53,975 nt of DNA from Methylobacterium sp. E-045 (GCF_022829685.1 NZ_JAKSYE010000117.1:1-53975); one strand, 5' to 3'. Counted from the first letter of the stretch, positions 17,580 to 26,268 are shown. The notes: generated by a model not told the origin, from the sequence alone. A program made the numbers and translations.

Positions 17580-18506
17580 TCAGAAGAGGGCGGGGACGAA
17601 CATCTCCTGCGGGACCGGCTGGCGGGCATAATCCTCGTGGCGCATGCGCTCGGGCAGGTGCACCGGCGGGTGCTCCACCTCGCCATAGGGGATCTGCGTG
17701 AGGAGATGGCTGATGCAGTTGAGGCGGGCCTTCTTCTTGTCCACGGCCTCGACCACCCACCACGGCGCCTCCGGAATGTGCGTGCGGGCGAGCATCACCT
17801 CCTTCGCCTTGGTGTAATCCTCCCAGCGGCGCCGGGACTCTACGTCCATCGGCGAGAGCTTCCATTGTTTCAGGGGATCGTGGATGCGCATGTTGAAGCG
17901 CAGCTCCTGCTCCTCGTCGGTGATCGAGAACCAGTATTTCAGCACGATGATGCCGGACCGGACCAGCATGCGCTCGAATTCCGGCGCGGACTGGAAGAAT
18001 TCCTCGTACTGGTCCGGGGTGCAGAAGCCCATCACGCGCTCGACGCCGGCCCGATTGTACCAGGAGCGGTCGAACAGCACGATCTCGCCGCCCGCCGGCA
18101 GATGCGCCACGTAGCGCTGGAAGTACCATTGCGTGCGCTCGCGCTCGTTCGGAGCAGGGAGCGCCGCCACGCGGCAGACGCGGGGATTGAGACGCTGGGT
18201 GATGCGCTTGATCGCGCCGCCCTTGCCGGCCGAATCCCGCCCCTCAAAGATCACAACCACGCGTAGTTTCTGGGCCTGCACCCAATCTTGAAGACGAACC
18301 AGCTCGTGTTGCAGCCGGAACAGTTCGCGGAAATAGATCTTCCGGTCCATGGTGGGTAGACGAGGCTTGGCATCGATTTCGCTAACGAGTTGCTCGAGGC
18401 GCTCGTCTTCGAGCTCCATCTCGAGTTCTTCATCGAAATCGTCCGCCATCTCTCGACGAATAGCCTCGATATCGAAAGGACGAGCCCCGGCGCGAGTGCC
18501 ATCCAT
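17580..18506 (-). CDS. ppk2: Polyphosphate kinase 2 (class I type)
   Basis: PPK2 enzymes move phosphate between polyphosphate and nucleoside diphosphates in the cytoplasm. The Walker A is VIFEGRDSAGKGG with Lys95, followed by RITQRLNPR. The second motif FDRSWYNRAGVERVMGF and the late KYWFSITDEEQELRF are typical lid and Walker B regions. The N-terminal 40 residues are very acidic (DDFDEELEMELEDERLEQL). Length is 308, normal for one-domain PPK2. AAGGCACCACT precedes the ATG. It lies alone between the crotonase and the AT-rich region. Confidence 0.92.
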   Translation of the reverse strand: MDGTRAGARPFDIEAIRREMADDFDEELEMELEDERLEQLVSEIDAKPRLPTMDRKIYFRELFRLQHELVRLQDWVQAQKLRVVVIFEGRDSAGKGGAIKRITQRLNPRVCRVAALPAPNERERTQWYFQRYVAHLPAGGEIVLFDRSWYNRAGVERVMGFCTPDQYEEFFQSAPEFERMLVRSGIIVLKYWFSITDEEQELRFNMRIHDPLKQWKLSPMDVESRRRWEDYTKAKEVMLARTHIPEAPWWVVEAVDKKKARLNCISHLLTQIPYGEVEHPPVHLPERMRHEDYARQPVPQEMFVPALF

Positions 18507-18835
18507 AGTGGTGCCTTCCTGACGAGTTGGGAATCACCCGCACGCTTGGATCACAGCTGCATGACAGTAAGGCGACCCTCGAGGGTGACGGCACCACATT
18601 CCTTATTTGATTCGTAGAATGCAGTATCTGATGCGGAAAAACGAAGAATCTCTGGACTCTTGAGCAGCTTCTGATATGCGACGTCTATAGAAACGGTAGA
18701 AGTTTTTCCTGATACCGAGCAAAAAACCATGCGACTCGTTGAACTATAAATCTCATATCTCTGTCATATATTAACGAATACATTCTTGAGTCCCAAAAAA
18801 CTTCTTAAAAACGTCATAATAGGAGATAAAATGCA
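18507..18835. other. AT-rich regulatory region
   Basis: This 329-bp stretch is clearly more AT-rich than its surroundings from about 18600 onward, with runs such as AAAAAAC and CATATATTAACG. It ends in AGGAG at 18821-18825. A six-codon frame (MQWNAI) starts at 18831 and overlaps the next gene. An imperfect direct repeat GCAGTATCTGATGCGG (18621) and GCAGCTTCTGATATGCG (18664) is present. No gene of usual size is seen. It looks like a complex or strongly melted promoter region. Confidence 0.5.
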
Positions 18836-19183
18836 ATGGAACGCTATTTAGTTCGTTTTATCAAACCAACAGCCCTGGCCGTCATCACCTTTGTTTCCGT
18901 TTACTTCCTAACCAAAAGTTCTTTCATCGGATTGATCGCAAGTAGCATCCCGTTGCTGCTCGGCTGGCTGGGCATCATGGAAACGTTCGCTTACGGCATG
19001 GCGGCAATGGTGTTCATCTTTGCCGTCATCTGGGCCGTCGTTCCGGCCGACATGAAGGTTTTCGTCGGACAGCAGGCCACCGCCTTCGCGGAAGAGCTTC
19101 GGAAGGAAGCCGACAGAGGGCTGAATCGCAAGGACGCCGACAAAAGCGTCACGGAAGCCGACAAGGGTGTCGTGGACCGCTGA
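18836..19183 (+). CDS. Small membrane protein with charged tail
   Basis: This is a 115-residue protein with two or three membrane segments: PTALAVITFVSVYFL, SFIGLIASSIPLLLGWLG and ETFAYGMAAMVFIFAVIWAVV. It ends in a hydrophilic tail with a repeat-like pattern, RKDADKSVTEADKGVVDR. The first codons are AT-rich, unlike neighbours, while the later part has normal GC. AGGAG is ten bases before this ATG and five before the overlapping ATG at 18831. I do not recognise the family. A signal or stress role is possible but unproven. Confidence 0.65.
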   Translation: MERYLVRFIKPTALAVITFVSVYFLTKSSFIGLIASSIPLLLGWLGIMETFAYGMAAMVFIFAVIWAVVPADMKVFVGQQATAFAEELRKEADRGLNRKDADKSVTEADKGVVDR

Positions 19184-19204
19184 CGAGAGGTTTTGGTCGT
19201 CCCT

Positions 19205-19261
19205 CCTGCGGATCGCATGATCCGCAGGCCGAGCACCGATCGACGGAGGTGCTCCTCCGTC
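19205..19261 (+). terminator. Two hairpins with alternative pairing
   Basis: CCTGCGGATC at 19205-19214 pairs with GATCCGCAGG at 19219-19228. GACGGAGG at 19242-19249 pairs with CCTCCGTC at 19254-19261. GAGCACC at 19231-19237 can instead pair with GGTGCTC at 19248-19254, which would break the second stem. Likely transcript end of the small membrane gene; switching is inference. Confidence 0.5.
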
Positions 19262-19340
19262 ATCACAATGTCGCCCAGCGTTGCGATCCAGCGCGATAGT
19301 GAGCCGGCATTTTGCCGGCCATGATTGCCGCGACCGCACC

Positions 19341-20369
19341 ATGCCGCACCTGCTCATCGAGGAATCACCCCTGCCGGGGCTGATCTTTGCCCTGACCTTC
19401 GACGCGGAGGGACGGGGACGCCAGATCGGACCGGGGGACGAGATTCCCTCCCTGGACGACCCCGATTACGGCTTCGTCTGGCTTCATGTCGACCTCGTCG
19501 ATGCGCGGACCGAGGCGCTCATCCTCGAAGGGCGCCTCGGCCCGGCCCGGCTCGCCGCCGCGACCTTCGCCCGCGACGAGCATCAGCGCGTCGTCGTGGA
19601 CGGCCCCCATGCCGGTTTCGTCATCGCCGACCGGGAACGCGCTTTCGATGGTTCCTCGAGCGAGGAGCCGAACGGCCGGCTCCATTGCATTCTCGGCCCG
19701 CGCTTCCTCGTCAGCGGCCGTCGCCATGCCACGGCCTGCGCGGTGGCGGCCCGCGACGCGGTCTTGTCCGGCACCCTCGTCCCCGGCCCGGCCAAGCTGC
19801 TGGAGCGTTTCGTCGGTAGCACCGTCGAGGCGCTGATCGCCACGGCCGACCGCCTGTCCACCGCCCTCGACGCCATCGAGGACGACATGCTCGACGAGAC
19901 CAAGGTGGACGACGCGAGGCCCCTGGGACCGATCCGCCGCCAATCCGTGCGCTCCCACCGGCAGCTCGCCGGGTTGCGAGCGGTGTTCCACCGGCTGGAG
20001 GACGAAGCCGGCACGGAGGGCGACCAACTGCCGGACGCCGTGGGCGCCATGGCCGCGCGGGTGGTCCAGCGACTCGATTCCCTCCACCGCGACATGCATG
20101 TCCTGTCCGAGCGCAGCCGTCTGCTGCAGGACGAGATCGCCGCCCGCACCACCGCGCTCACCAACCGCCAGCTTTTCACCCTGTCGATCCTGACGGCCCT
20201 GTTCCTGCCGCCGACCCTCGTGACGGGCGTGTTCGGCATGAACACCAAGGGGCTGTTCTTCTCCGAATCCGACAGCGGCTCCGTGATCGCCCTGGCCATC
20301 GGCGCGCTGGCGGCGCTCGCCGTCTATCTCGTCATCCGCAGGCTCAATGTCGCCGGCCGGCCCGGTTGA
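19341..20369 (+). CDS. CorA/ZntB-family divalent metal transporter
   Basis: The 342-residue protein has a soluble N-terminal domain (MPHLLIEESPLPG onward) and a long helix (QRLDSLHRDMHVLSERSRLLQ). Two C-terminal membrane segments follow, with the hallmark GMN in LVTGVFGMNTKGLFF between them, as in CorA and ZntB pores. The intracellular funnel is typical of pentamers. Choice between magnesium and zinc is not possible from sequence. ATG at 19341 was chosen since the family alignment starts there; the longer in-frame leader from 19281 is shadow sequence. It is close to the decarboxylase gene downstream. Confidence 0.88.
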   Translation: MPHLLIEESPLPGLIFALTFDAEGRGRQIGPGDEIPSLDDPDYGFVWLHVDLVDARTEALILEGRLGPARLAAATFARDEHQRVVVDGPHAGFVIADRERAFDGSSSEEPNGRLHCILGPRFLVSGRRHATACAVAARDAVLSGTLVPGPAKLLERFVGSTVEALIATADRLSTALDAIEDDMLDETKVDDARPLGPIRRQSVRSHRQLAGLRAVFHRLEDEAGTEGDQLPDAVGAMAARVVQRLDSLHRDMHVLSERSRLLQDEIAARTTALTNRQLFTLSILTALFLPPTLVTGVFGMNTKGLFFSESDSGSVIALAIGALAALAVYLVIRRLNVAGRPG

Positions 20370-20430
20370 TCCGGAACGCGAACGCGCCCACACCCCCTCG
20401 ATTCATCCGACCACCGGAGCCTTCCCCCGC

Positions 20431-22776
20431 ATGGACTTTTTTCGCCGCTTCACCGTTCTCATGTGCGCGCCGAACTTCGACCCGGACGATCTCGAGGGCG
20501 TGCGCGTCCAGCAGATCATCGGCTCGGTGGAAAAGCTCGGCTTCGAGGTCGTCCGCGCCCGCCGCGTGGAGGATGCGGCCATCGCGGTCCAGACCGACGC
20601 TGCCATCGGCTGCATGGTGGTGGATTGGGGCAAGCGCGGCCTCGACGGCAAGGCCGCCGCCCTCATCAACCTGATGAGGAAGCGCGGGCTGGAGATGCCC
20701 ATCGTCATCATGGTCCGCCGCAAGCGCCTGGAGGACATCCCCGTCGAGGTGCTCGACTTCATCGACGGCTACATCTTCCTGGCCGAGGAGACCCCCGACT
20801 ACATCGCCCGCGGGCTGGTGAGCCGGGTGAAGCAATATGCCGAGACCCTGAAGACGCCGTTCTTCGGTGCCCTCGTCGATTACGCCGAGCAGGGCAACCA
20901 GCTCTGGACCTGCCCCGGGCATAACGGCGGCATCTTCTACAACCGCTCGCCGATCGGACGCATCTTCGTCGAACATCTCGGCGAGGCGGTGTTCCGCGAC
21001 GACCTCGACAATTCGGTGCTCGATCTCGGCGATCTCTTGGTCCACGAGGGCCCGGCCCTGAAGGCGCAGAAGGAAGCCGCCGTCATTTTCGGGGCGGAGA
21101 AAACCTATTTCGTCCTCAACGGCACCTCGGCCTCCAACAAGATCGTGCTGTCGGCGCTCGTCGCCGAGGGCGACCTCGTCCTGTTCGACCGCAACAACCA
21201 CAAGGCGGCCCATCACGGCGCCCTGTTCCTCGGCGGCGCGATTCCCGTCTTCCTCGAGACCGACCGCAACTGCTTCGGCCTCATCGGCCCGATGTACCAC
21301 GAGGCCCTCGACGAGGCGGCCATCCGCGAGAAGATCCGCACCAACCCCCTCGTCACCGATAAGGAGGCCTGGAAGCGCGAGCGCCCGTTCCGCGTCGCGG
21401 TGGTCGAGCAATGCACCTATGACGGCACGATCTACAACGCGCAGATGATCCTCGAGAAGATCGGGCATCTGTGCGACTACATCCTCTTCGACGAGGCCTG
21501 GGCGGGCTTCATGAAGTTCCACCCGCTCTTCGCCGGGCGCTTCGCCATGGGTCTGAAGGGTCTCGACGAGACCTCGCCGGGCATCATCGCCACGCAATCG
21601 ACCCACAAGCAGCTGGCGAGCTTCTCCCAGGCCTCGCAGATCCACACCAAGGACAGCCACATTCGCGGCCAGACCCGGCGCATCGAGCACCGGCGCTTCA
21701 ACGAGACCTTCCTCGTCCACGCCTCGACCTCGCCGTTCTACCCGCTCTTCGCGTCGCTGGATGTGGGCGCGCAGATGATGAAGGGCCGCTCCGGCGTCGT
21801 CCTGTGGGACGACACGATCCGCCTCGGCATCGAGTGGCGCAAGAAGGTCCGCGCCATCCGCCGCGAGTTCGAGGAGAAGGAGGGCGATCCCCTGCGCCGC
21901 TGGTTCTTCGACCCATTCGTGCCGGACACGGTGAAGGGACCGGAGGGCAAGGTGCCGTGGGAGAGCCTGTCGACGGACGAGCTCGCCAGCACCGCGAAAT
22001 ACTGGGAGCTGACCCCGGGCGCCGCCTGGCACGGCTTTACCCATGTGGCGCCGGACTACGCCATGACCGACCCGAACAAGCTCACCGTGCTCACCCCCGG
22101 CTTCGACCGGCGCACGGGGGAATATGCCGAGCACGGCGTGCCCGCGCCCATCGTGGCCCAGTACCTGCGCGAAAACCGCATCGTGCCGGAGAAGAACGAC
22201 CTTAACTCGCTGCTCTTCCTGCTGACGCCGGGCGTCGAATCCTCGAAAGCCGGCACGCTGATCTCCGGCCTCGTGGCCTTCAAGCGCCTGCACGACGAGA
22301 ACGTGCCCCTCGAAGATGCCATGCCGGAATTCGTCCGGCGCCGGCCCAACCGCTACAAGGGCGTGCGCCTGCGCGACCTCTGCGCGGATTTCCACGCCTT
22401 CCACCGCGAGCACGGCACCAGCACGCTCCAGCGCAAGCAGTTCGAGCCGGGGCACCTGCCCGAGATGGTGATGACGCCGAAGGAGGCGGTGCAGCAGCTC
22501 ACCCGCAACAACGTCGATTACGTGCCGATCGCGGAAGCCGAAGGGCGTGTGGCGACGACCTTGCTTCTGGTCTACCCGCCGGGCATCGGCACGGTGCTGC
22601 CGGGCGAGCGACTGGACGAGCGGGCGAAACCCATGCTGGATTACTTCAAGATGTTCGAACGCTCGGCCAACCTGTTCCCGGGCTTCGAGGCCGAGATCCA
22701 GGGTGTGTTCCGCAACGTCGATCCCGACGGGACGATCCGGTTCTACACCTACGTCATGCGCGAGAACCGCCCGTGA
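20431..22776 (+). CDS. Inducible-type ornithine/lysine/arginine decarboxylase
   Basis: The 781-residue PLP enzyme has three parts: an N-terminal receiver-like wing domain (residues about 1-130), the aminotransferase-fold core and a C-terminal domain. The cofactor lysine is Lys393 in QSTHKQLASFSQASQIH, and the core has WTCPGHNGGIFYNRSPIG and FDEAWAGFMKFHPLF. STHKQ and SQIHxKDSHIRGQ resemble ornithine decarboxylases of the SpeC/SpeF group more than AdiA (STHK with other flanks). Substrate remains a guess, but decarboxylated ornithine would be putrescine. ATG at 20431 fits the family start; AT the end the stop overlaps the GNAT start by four bases. Confidence 0.85.
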   Translation: MDFFRRFTVLMCAPNFDPDDLEGVRVQQIIGSVEKLGFEVVRARRVEDAAIAVQTDAAIGCMVVDWGKRGLDGKAAALINLMRKRGLEMPIVIMVRRKRLEDIPVEVLDFIDGYIFLAEETPDYIARGLVSRVKQYAETLKTPFFGALVDYAEQGNQLWTCPGHNGGIFYNRSPIGRIFVEHLGEAVFRDDLDNSVLDLGDLLVHEGPALKAQKEAAVIFGAEKTYFVLNGTSASNKIVLSALVAEGDLVLFDRNNHKAAHHGALFLGGAIPVFLETDRNCFGLIGPMYHEALDEAAIREKIRTNPLVTDKEAWKRERPFRVAVVEQCTYDGTIYNAQMILEKIGHLCDYILFDEAWAGFMKFHPLFAGRFAMGLKGLDETSPGIIATQSTHKQLASFSQASQIHTKDSHIRGQTRRIEHRRFNETFLVHASTSPFYPLFASLDVGAQMMKGRSGVVLWDDTIRLGIEWRKKVRAIRREFEEKEGDPLRRWFFDPFVPDTVKGPEGKVPWESLSTDELASTAKYWELTPGAAWHGFTHVAPDYAMTDPNKLTVLTPGFDRRTGEYAEHGVPAPIVAQYLRENRIVPEKNDLNSLLFLLTPGVESSKAGTLISGLVAFKRLHDENVPLEDAMPEFVRRRPNRYKGVRLRDLCADFHAFHREHGTSTLQRKQFEPGHLPEMVMTPKEAVQQLTRNNVDYVPIAEAEGRVATTLLLVYPPGIGTVLPGERLDERAKPMLDYFKMFERSANLFPGFEAEIQGVFRNVDPDGTIRFYTYVMRENRP

Positions 22777-23390
22777 GTCCGGACGGGCTTCCCACCGCCT
22801 CCGATCCCGAAGTGATCATCCGGCCGTCCTCGGATTCGGACGTGCCGGCCATGGTGGGGATCTACGCCCACCATATCCGGCGGGGCGTGGGCGATGTCGG
22901 CGATTTCGAGGAGGACCCCCTCCATCCCGACGACCTCAAGCGCCGCCGCAAGGCCATGCGCAAGAAGCGTCTGCCGCATCTCGTGGCCGACCGCGACGGG
23001 GTGGTGGCGGGCTACGCCTATGCCGTCCCGTTCCGCAAGCGCCCGGCCTATCGCTACACGCTCAAGCACTCGATCTACGTCCATCACGAGCACCTGAATG
23101 CCGGGATCGGACGGCGCCTGCTGCCGGCTCTGATCGAGGCCTGCGCCGCCGGCGGCTACCGCCAGATGATCGGCTACATCGACGCGCAGAACGAAGCGTC
23201 CCTGCGGCTCCACGAAGCCTGCGGCTTCGTCCGCGTCGGCCTGCTGCCGGCGGTGGGCTACAAGTACGGTCGCTGGAGCGACAGCGTCATGGTCCAGCGG
23301 GCGCTCGGCACCGGCGCCACCGACCAGCCCGGCACCTGGACGCGCTCGGTGGAGGCGCTGGTGGCCGGGCACGAATGGATGGGAAAGTAG
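22773..23390 (+). CDS. GNAT acetyltransferase coupled to the decarboxylase
   Basis: This 205-residue acetyltransferase starts at GTG 22773, where GTGA overlaps the decarboxylase stop, so translation is coupled. It has the GNAT core VADRDGVVAGYAYAVPFRKRPAYR, the acetyl-CoA loop LNAGIGRRLLPALIE and the motif NEASLRLHEACGFVRVG. The overall order is that of the phosphinothricin acetyltransferase (PAT) subgroup. Coupling to a decarboxylase suggests an amine substrate, for example a polyamine, but that is inference. A herbicide-resistance role is also possible for this family. Confidence 0.8.
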   Translation: MSPDGLPTASDPEVIIRPSSDSDVPAMVGIYAHHIRRGVGDVGDFEEDPLHPDDLKRRRKAMRKKRLPHLVADRDGVVAGYAYAVPFRKRPAYRYTLKHSIYVHHEHLNAGIGRRLLPALIEACAAGGYRQMIGYIDAQNEASLRLHEACGFVRVGLLPAVGYKYGRWSDSVMVQRALGTGATDQPGTWTRSVEALVAGHEWMGK

Positions 23391-23403
23391 CCCGAACCCG
23401 GTC

Positions 23404-23913
23404 TCAGGCCTGCTCCAGCCCGGCATCGACCCGCTCGGCCACGTCCTGTGGGACGTCGAGGGCCTCGGCGAGGCGCTTTAGGAACTCGCGCTCCTGCAGG
23501 GTATCGGCGTCGATGGCCAGACGCGCCGCCGCATAGAGGCGCGCACCCTGCTCCGGTGAATCCACGCGCTCGGCGAGTTCGTCGATCTCGGCCGGTTCGG
23601 TGAGTTCTTTCTCCAGCCACGCGCGGCCATCCCGGTCGATGCCGGCGGCCTCCACCGCCGCGTCGAGGCGCCGGCGCTCCTGCGCGTCGACGATGCCGTC
23701 GGCGAGGGTCGCGGCCACCATGGCGCGCAGCATGATCCGCGCCTCGTCCTCGCCGACCTGGCCCAGATCGGGGGCCTCGGATGCCGCAGAGGGACGGAGC
23801 GCCCGCAGGGCCAGCCCCGCCACGAGGGCGAGGCCGCCGAGGGCGGCCGTGGCGGCGATGCCGCCCTTGCGTGAGCGCACGAGGGCGTCGACGATCTGTC
23901 TTGCATCGGCCAT
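23404..23913 (-). CDS. DUF533/TerB-like membrane-anchored protein
   Basis: The 169-residue protein begins with a short soluble helix (MADARQIVDALVRSRKGG) and a membrane segment (AATAALGGLALVAGLALRAL). A TerB-like all-helical domain follows: ARIMLRAMVAATLADGIVDAQERRRLDAAVEAAG and TLQEREFLKRLAEALDVP, with the typical acidic DGxVDxxE motif. DUF533 proteins (YebE in E. coli) have this layout. AGGAC precedes the ATG at 23913. It is convergent with the GNAT gene. Function is not established. Confidence 0.8.
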   Translation of the reverse strand: MADARQIVDALVRSRKGGIAATAALGGLALVAGLALRALRPSAASEAPDLGQVGEDEARIMLRAMVAATLADGIVDAQERRRLDAAVEAAGIDRDGRAWLEKELTEPAEIDELAERVDSPEQGARLYAAARLAIDADTLQEREFLKRLAEALDVPQDVAERVDAGLEQA

Positions 23914-24084
23914 GGTGGTCGTCCTGAAGGCGGAGTGAGGGATCAGACCGGAAACGGACGAGCCCCGTCGCGGGTTCACGATGGGCGGTGCGGTGGAATG
24001 AACATGCCCCGCCGATCATCGGCGGAGCGCCCACCCCGGCAAGCGGAACCGCGCGGTCCGAAGGCCGCCCACGAGAGAGGCCCC

Positions 24085-24528
24085 ATGACGATCACGCCCA
24101 TCGATTCCCGCCTGTCGGTCTCCGGCCAGCCGAGCGAGGCGGAGATCGCGGACTTGTCCACCAGGGGCTTTGCCCTGCTGATCAACAACCGTCCCGAAGG
24201 CGAGGAGCCGGGCCAGCTGGGTAGTGCGGCCGAAGCGGCGGCGGCCGAGGCGGCGGGGCTCGCCTATCTCCATCTCCCCGTCACCGGGCCCGGCATCACC
24301 CATGAAGACATCGCACGGTTCCGCGAGGCGGTGGAAGGCGCATCCGGCCCGGTCCTCGCCCATTGCCGCAGCGGCACCCGCTCGCTCACCCTGTGGGCCC
24401 TGTCCGAAGTGCTGGCGGGACGTCTGAGCCGGGATGACATCCTGGCCTACGGCCGGGAGCGGGGCTTCGACCTCGGCGGCGCCGTGCGCTGGCTCGACAC
24501 GCATGGGCAGGCACCCACCGAGACGTGA
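24085..24528 (+). CDS. TIGR01244/DUF442-type phosphatase-like protein
   Basis: This 147-residue protein resembles the beta-lactamase-hydrolase-like (BLH) N-domain / TIGR01244 family. It starts ITPIDSRLSVSGQPSEAEI and has the protein-tyrosine-phosphatase-like P-loop LAHCRSGTRSLTLW, a Cys-X5-Arg motif with Cys near residue 92, and NNRPEGEEPGQ. The fold is that of dual-specificity phosphatases. GAGAGG precedes the ATG by a few bases. The substrate is unknown; some relatives are linked to sulfide oxidation when fused to a metallo-beta-lactamase domain, which is absent here. Confidence 0.8.
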   Translation: MTITPIDSRLSVSGQPSEAEIADLSTRGFALLINNRPEGEEPGQLGSAAEAAAAEAAGLAYLHLPVTGPGITHEDIARFREAVEGASGPVLAHCRSGTRSLTLWALSEVLAGRLSRDDILAYGRERGFDLGGAVRWLDTHGQAPTET

Positions 24529-24543
24529 GATCGCCGGCCCCGG

Positions 24544-25071
24544 TCAGGACCGGCGCGGTCGAGGCGACCGGTGGGGGATCTCGGGTCCGCCCGCTTCCCG
24601 GTCCGAAGCCTCGACGGTCTGGCGGTCGACCTCGTCCCTGACGCGGCGGCCCGCCATCAGGATCTCCACGAGGAAGGCAACGATGGCCGCCACCGTGCAG
24701 ACCAGGGCGACGCCGAAGCAGCCGAACAGGACGGAGGCCGTGGCGGCATCGCGCAAGGCGCCCACGAACAGCGTCAGCACGGCGATGCCGGTCATGATGC
24801 TGCCGAGGGAGGCGAGGACCACCGCCACGTCGAGCATGAAGGAACGCTGGCGCAGATAGGCCAGCTGGTACGACAGGTGGGCGGCCTCGTCCGCATCCGC
24901 CTTCTGCAGCCAGTCGGCGGCGTCATCGACCCGGTCGGCCACCCGCCCGAGGCGGGTGGAGAAGACGTTGAGCAGCGTCGCCAGCGCCGTCAGCAGGAAG
25001 GCGGGCGCAAGGGCGATCTGGATGACATGAGCGATGTCGTCGGGAGCGAGGGAGGGACCGGAAGCGACCAT
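24544..25071 (-). CDS. DUF2721 membrane protein
   Basis: The 175-residue protein has three predicted membrane segments: ALAPAFLLTALATLLNVF near the start, then MLDVAVVLASLGSIMTGIAVLTLFVGAL, then VALVCTVAAIVAFLVEILMAG. Between the first and second lies TRLGRVADRVDDAADWLQKA, the conserved cytoplasmic motif of DUF2721. The C-terminus is hydrophilic. No enzyme motif is seen. It is convergent with the phosphatase-like gene. Family function is not known. Confidence 0.8.
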   Translation of the reverse strand: MVASGPSLAPDDIAHVIQIALAPAFLLTALATLLNVFSTRLGRVADRVDDAADWLQKADADEAAHLSYQLAYLRQRSFMLDVAVVLASLGSIMTGIAVLTLFVGALRDAATASVLFGCFGVALVCTVAAIVAFLVEILMAGRRVRDEVDRQTVEASDREAGGPEIPHRSPRPRRS

Positions 25072-25219
25072 GATAGGGCGTTACGCCATGCCGCCCCGCA
25101 CCGGAAGATGCGCCGTCTCGAGGGTGGCCTTGTGCTCGGGAGGCCCGGGGGCAGTGACATGGCCTCGGCCTCGATGTCGTCCCTCCTTGTCCGAGCGAAG
25201 AGCCGCACCCGGATGCGAT

Positions 25220-25250
25220 GAAGCCCCGCAGCGGGGGGCTGCGGGGCTTC
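25220..25250 (-). terminator. BA14K gene terminator
   Basis: GAAGCCCCGCAGC at 25220-25232 pairs with GCTGCGGGGCTTC at 25238-25250, a 13-bp stem around a GGGGG loop. It follows the BA14K stop on the minus strand by 44 bases. Confidence 0.65.
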
Positions 25251-25293
25251 TCGAAGCGAGGAGGCTCAGGCGTCACCGCCCGGCGGCAGGGTG

Positions 25294-25887
25294 TTATTGC
25301 GGGCAGCGATGACGCTGACCGTCATTGCCGAGATAGGTGCCCGACCGTTGATCGTAGGACCGGAAGCGCTGGATACAGTAGGCCACGTCCTGATCGGACC
25401 CGCCGACATCCTGTTGGACTTCCACGGCGCCACCGTAATAGGCCGGGGCATAGCCGCCACCATAATACCCGTTGTCGTAGCCGTTGCCGTAGTAACCGCT
25501 GCCGTAGCCATAGCCGATCCCGGCGCCCGCAAGACCGAGGCCCAGTCCGAGGCCGAGCCCGCCATAACCCCGGCCATACCCGCGGTTGTAGCCGTAGCCG
25601 CCTCGGTTGAAGCCACCGCCCCGGTTGTACCCGCCACCACCGAAATTCGGCCCGTGGGCGATACCGGCGTGCCAGCGTCCACCGCCGCCGCCCATACCAT
25701 GGCCGCCGAAAGCGCCATGACCGCCACCGCCGCGTGCGAAGCCGCCACCGCCGCCGCCACGACCCATGCCGCCCCCGTGACCGCCGCCACCGGCTCCATG
25801 TCCTCCGCCGCTACGCGCTTCGGCGGTATCTGGAAGAAATGCGATCGCGCCGAGCAAGGCAGCGGATGCGAGAATAAGCTTGTTCAT
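25294..25887 (-). CDS. BA14K-family glycine-rich exported protein
   Basis: The 197-residue protein starts with a signal peptide (MNKLILASAALLGAIAFLP, cleavage near AEA-RS). A long Gly-rich region follows, first GGGH/GGG repeats and then Gly-Tyr-Asn-Arg repeats such as NRGGYGYNRGYGRGYGG. The C-terminal domain VAYCIQRFRSYDQRSGTYLG then DGQRHRCP is the BA14K signature with paired cysteines, known from Brucella lectin-like antigens. The start is ATG at 25887. The Gly-rich centre may let the protein attach to the cell surface; that is inference. Confidence 0.85.
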   Translation of the reverse strand: MNKLILASAALLGAIAFLPDTAEARSGGGHGAGGGGHGGGMGRGGGGGGFARGGGGHGAFGGHGMGGGGGRWHAGIAHGPNFGGGGYNRGGGFNRGGYGYNRGYGRGYGGLGLGLGLGLAGAGIGYGYGSGYYGNGYDNGYYGGGYAPAYYGGAVEVQQDVGGSDQDVAYCIQRFRSYDQRSGTYLGNDGQRHRCPQ

Positions 25888-26140
25888 GGAAAGCCAGCCT
25901 GATCGTGAAGGGGACATTAGGATTGATAACGCGCCACCGAGCTGGAAAGCTCCATTTCAAATGACTGTTTTAATGCCGGGCGAAAGTCACGCCAATAAAG
26001 AACAGTCCTCGCAGACGAAATTCGAGACTACGGTCGGCGGCGGAATAACCGCGTGAATTGGAAAAGCCGCGATCGGGGCGGTACGAGGGTCGCTAGGGAC
26101 GGGCGACGATTCACTCCGGCGAAGATGTATCTCACGGCGA

Positions 26141-26169
26141 TTGACAAAGGCGCGGCGAGCGCAGACTTT
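26141..26169 (+). promoter_or_regulatory. Probable thiC promoter
   Basis: TTGACA at 26141-26146 is a perfect -35 box. A 17-base spacer leads to GACTTT at 26164-26169, a poor but possible -10. Transcription would begin just before the TPP riboswitch. The remainder of 25888-26140 shows no gene. Confidence 0.5.
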
Positions 26170-26175
26170 CGAATC

Positions 26176-26268
26176 GTTCCGAGGGGGGCCCCGTTCAGGG
26201 GGCTGAGATAGGGCCGCAGCCCTGACCCTTGAACCTGATCCGGCTCATACCGGCGGAGGGACGGGAAC
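26176..26268 (+). ncRNA. TPP riboswitch (THI element)
   Basis: The aptamer marks are in order: CTGAGA at 26203-26208, then ACCCTTGAACCTGATCCGG from 26225, then ATACCGGCGGAGGGA. GTTCC at 26176-26180 can pair with GGAAC at 26264-26268 to close P1. It binds thiamine pyrophosphate and turns off expression of thiC. The thiC Shine-Dalgarno AGGAG faces a CTCC a few bases upstream, so control may act at translation start; this part is inference. Confidence 0.95.

Noticed and set aside
20344..22455. 703-codon minus-strand frame over the decarboxylase
   Set aside because: It is the antisense of a conserved PLP enzyme in GC-rich DNA; no motif and no start signal.
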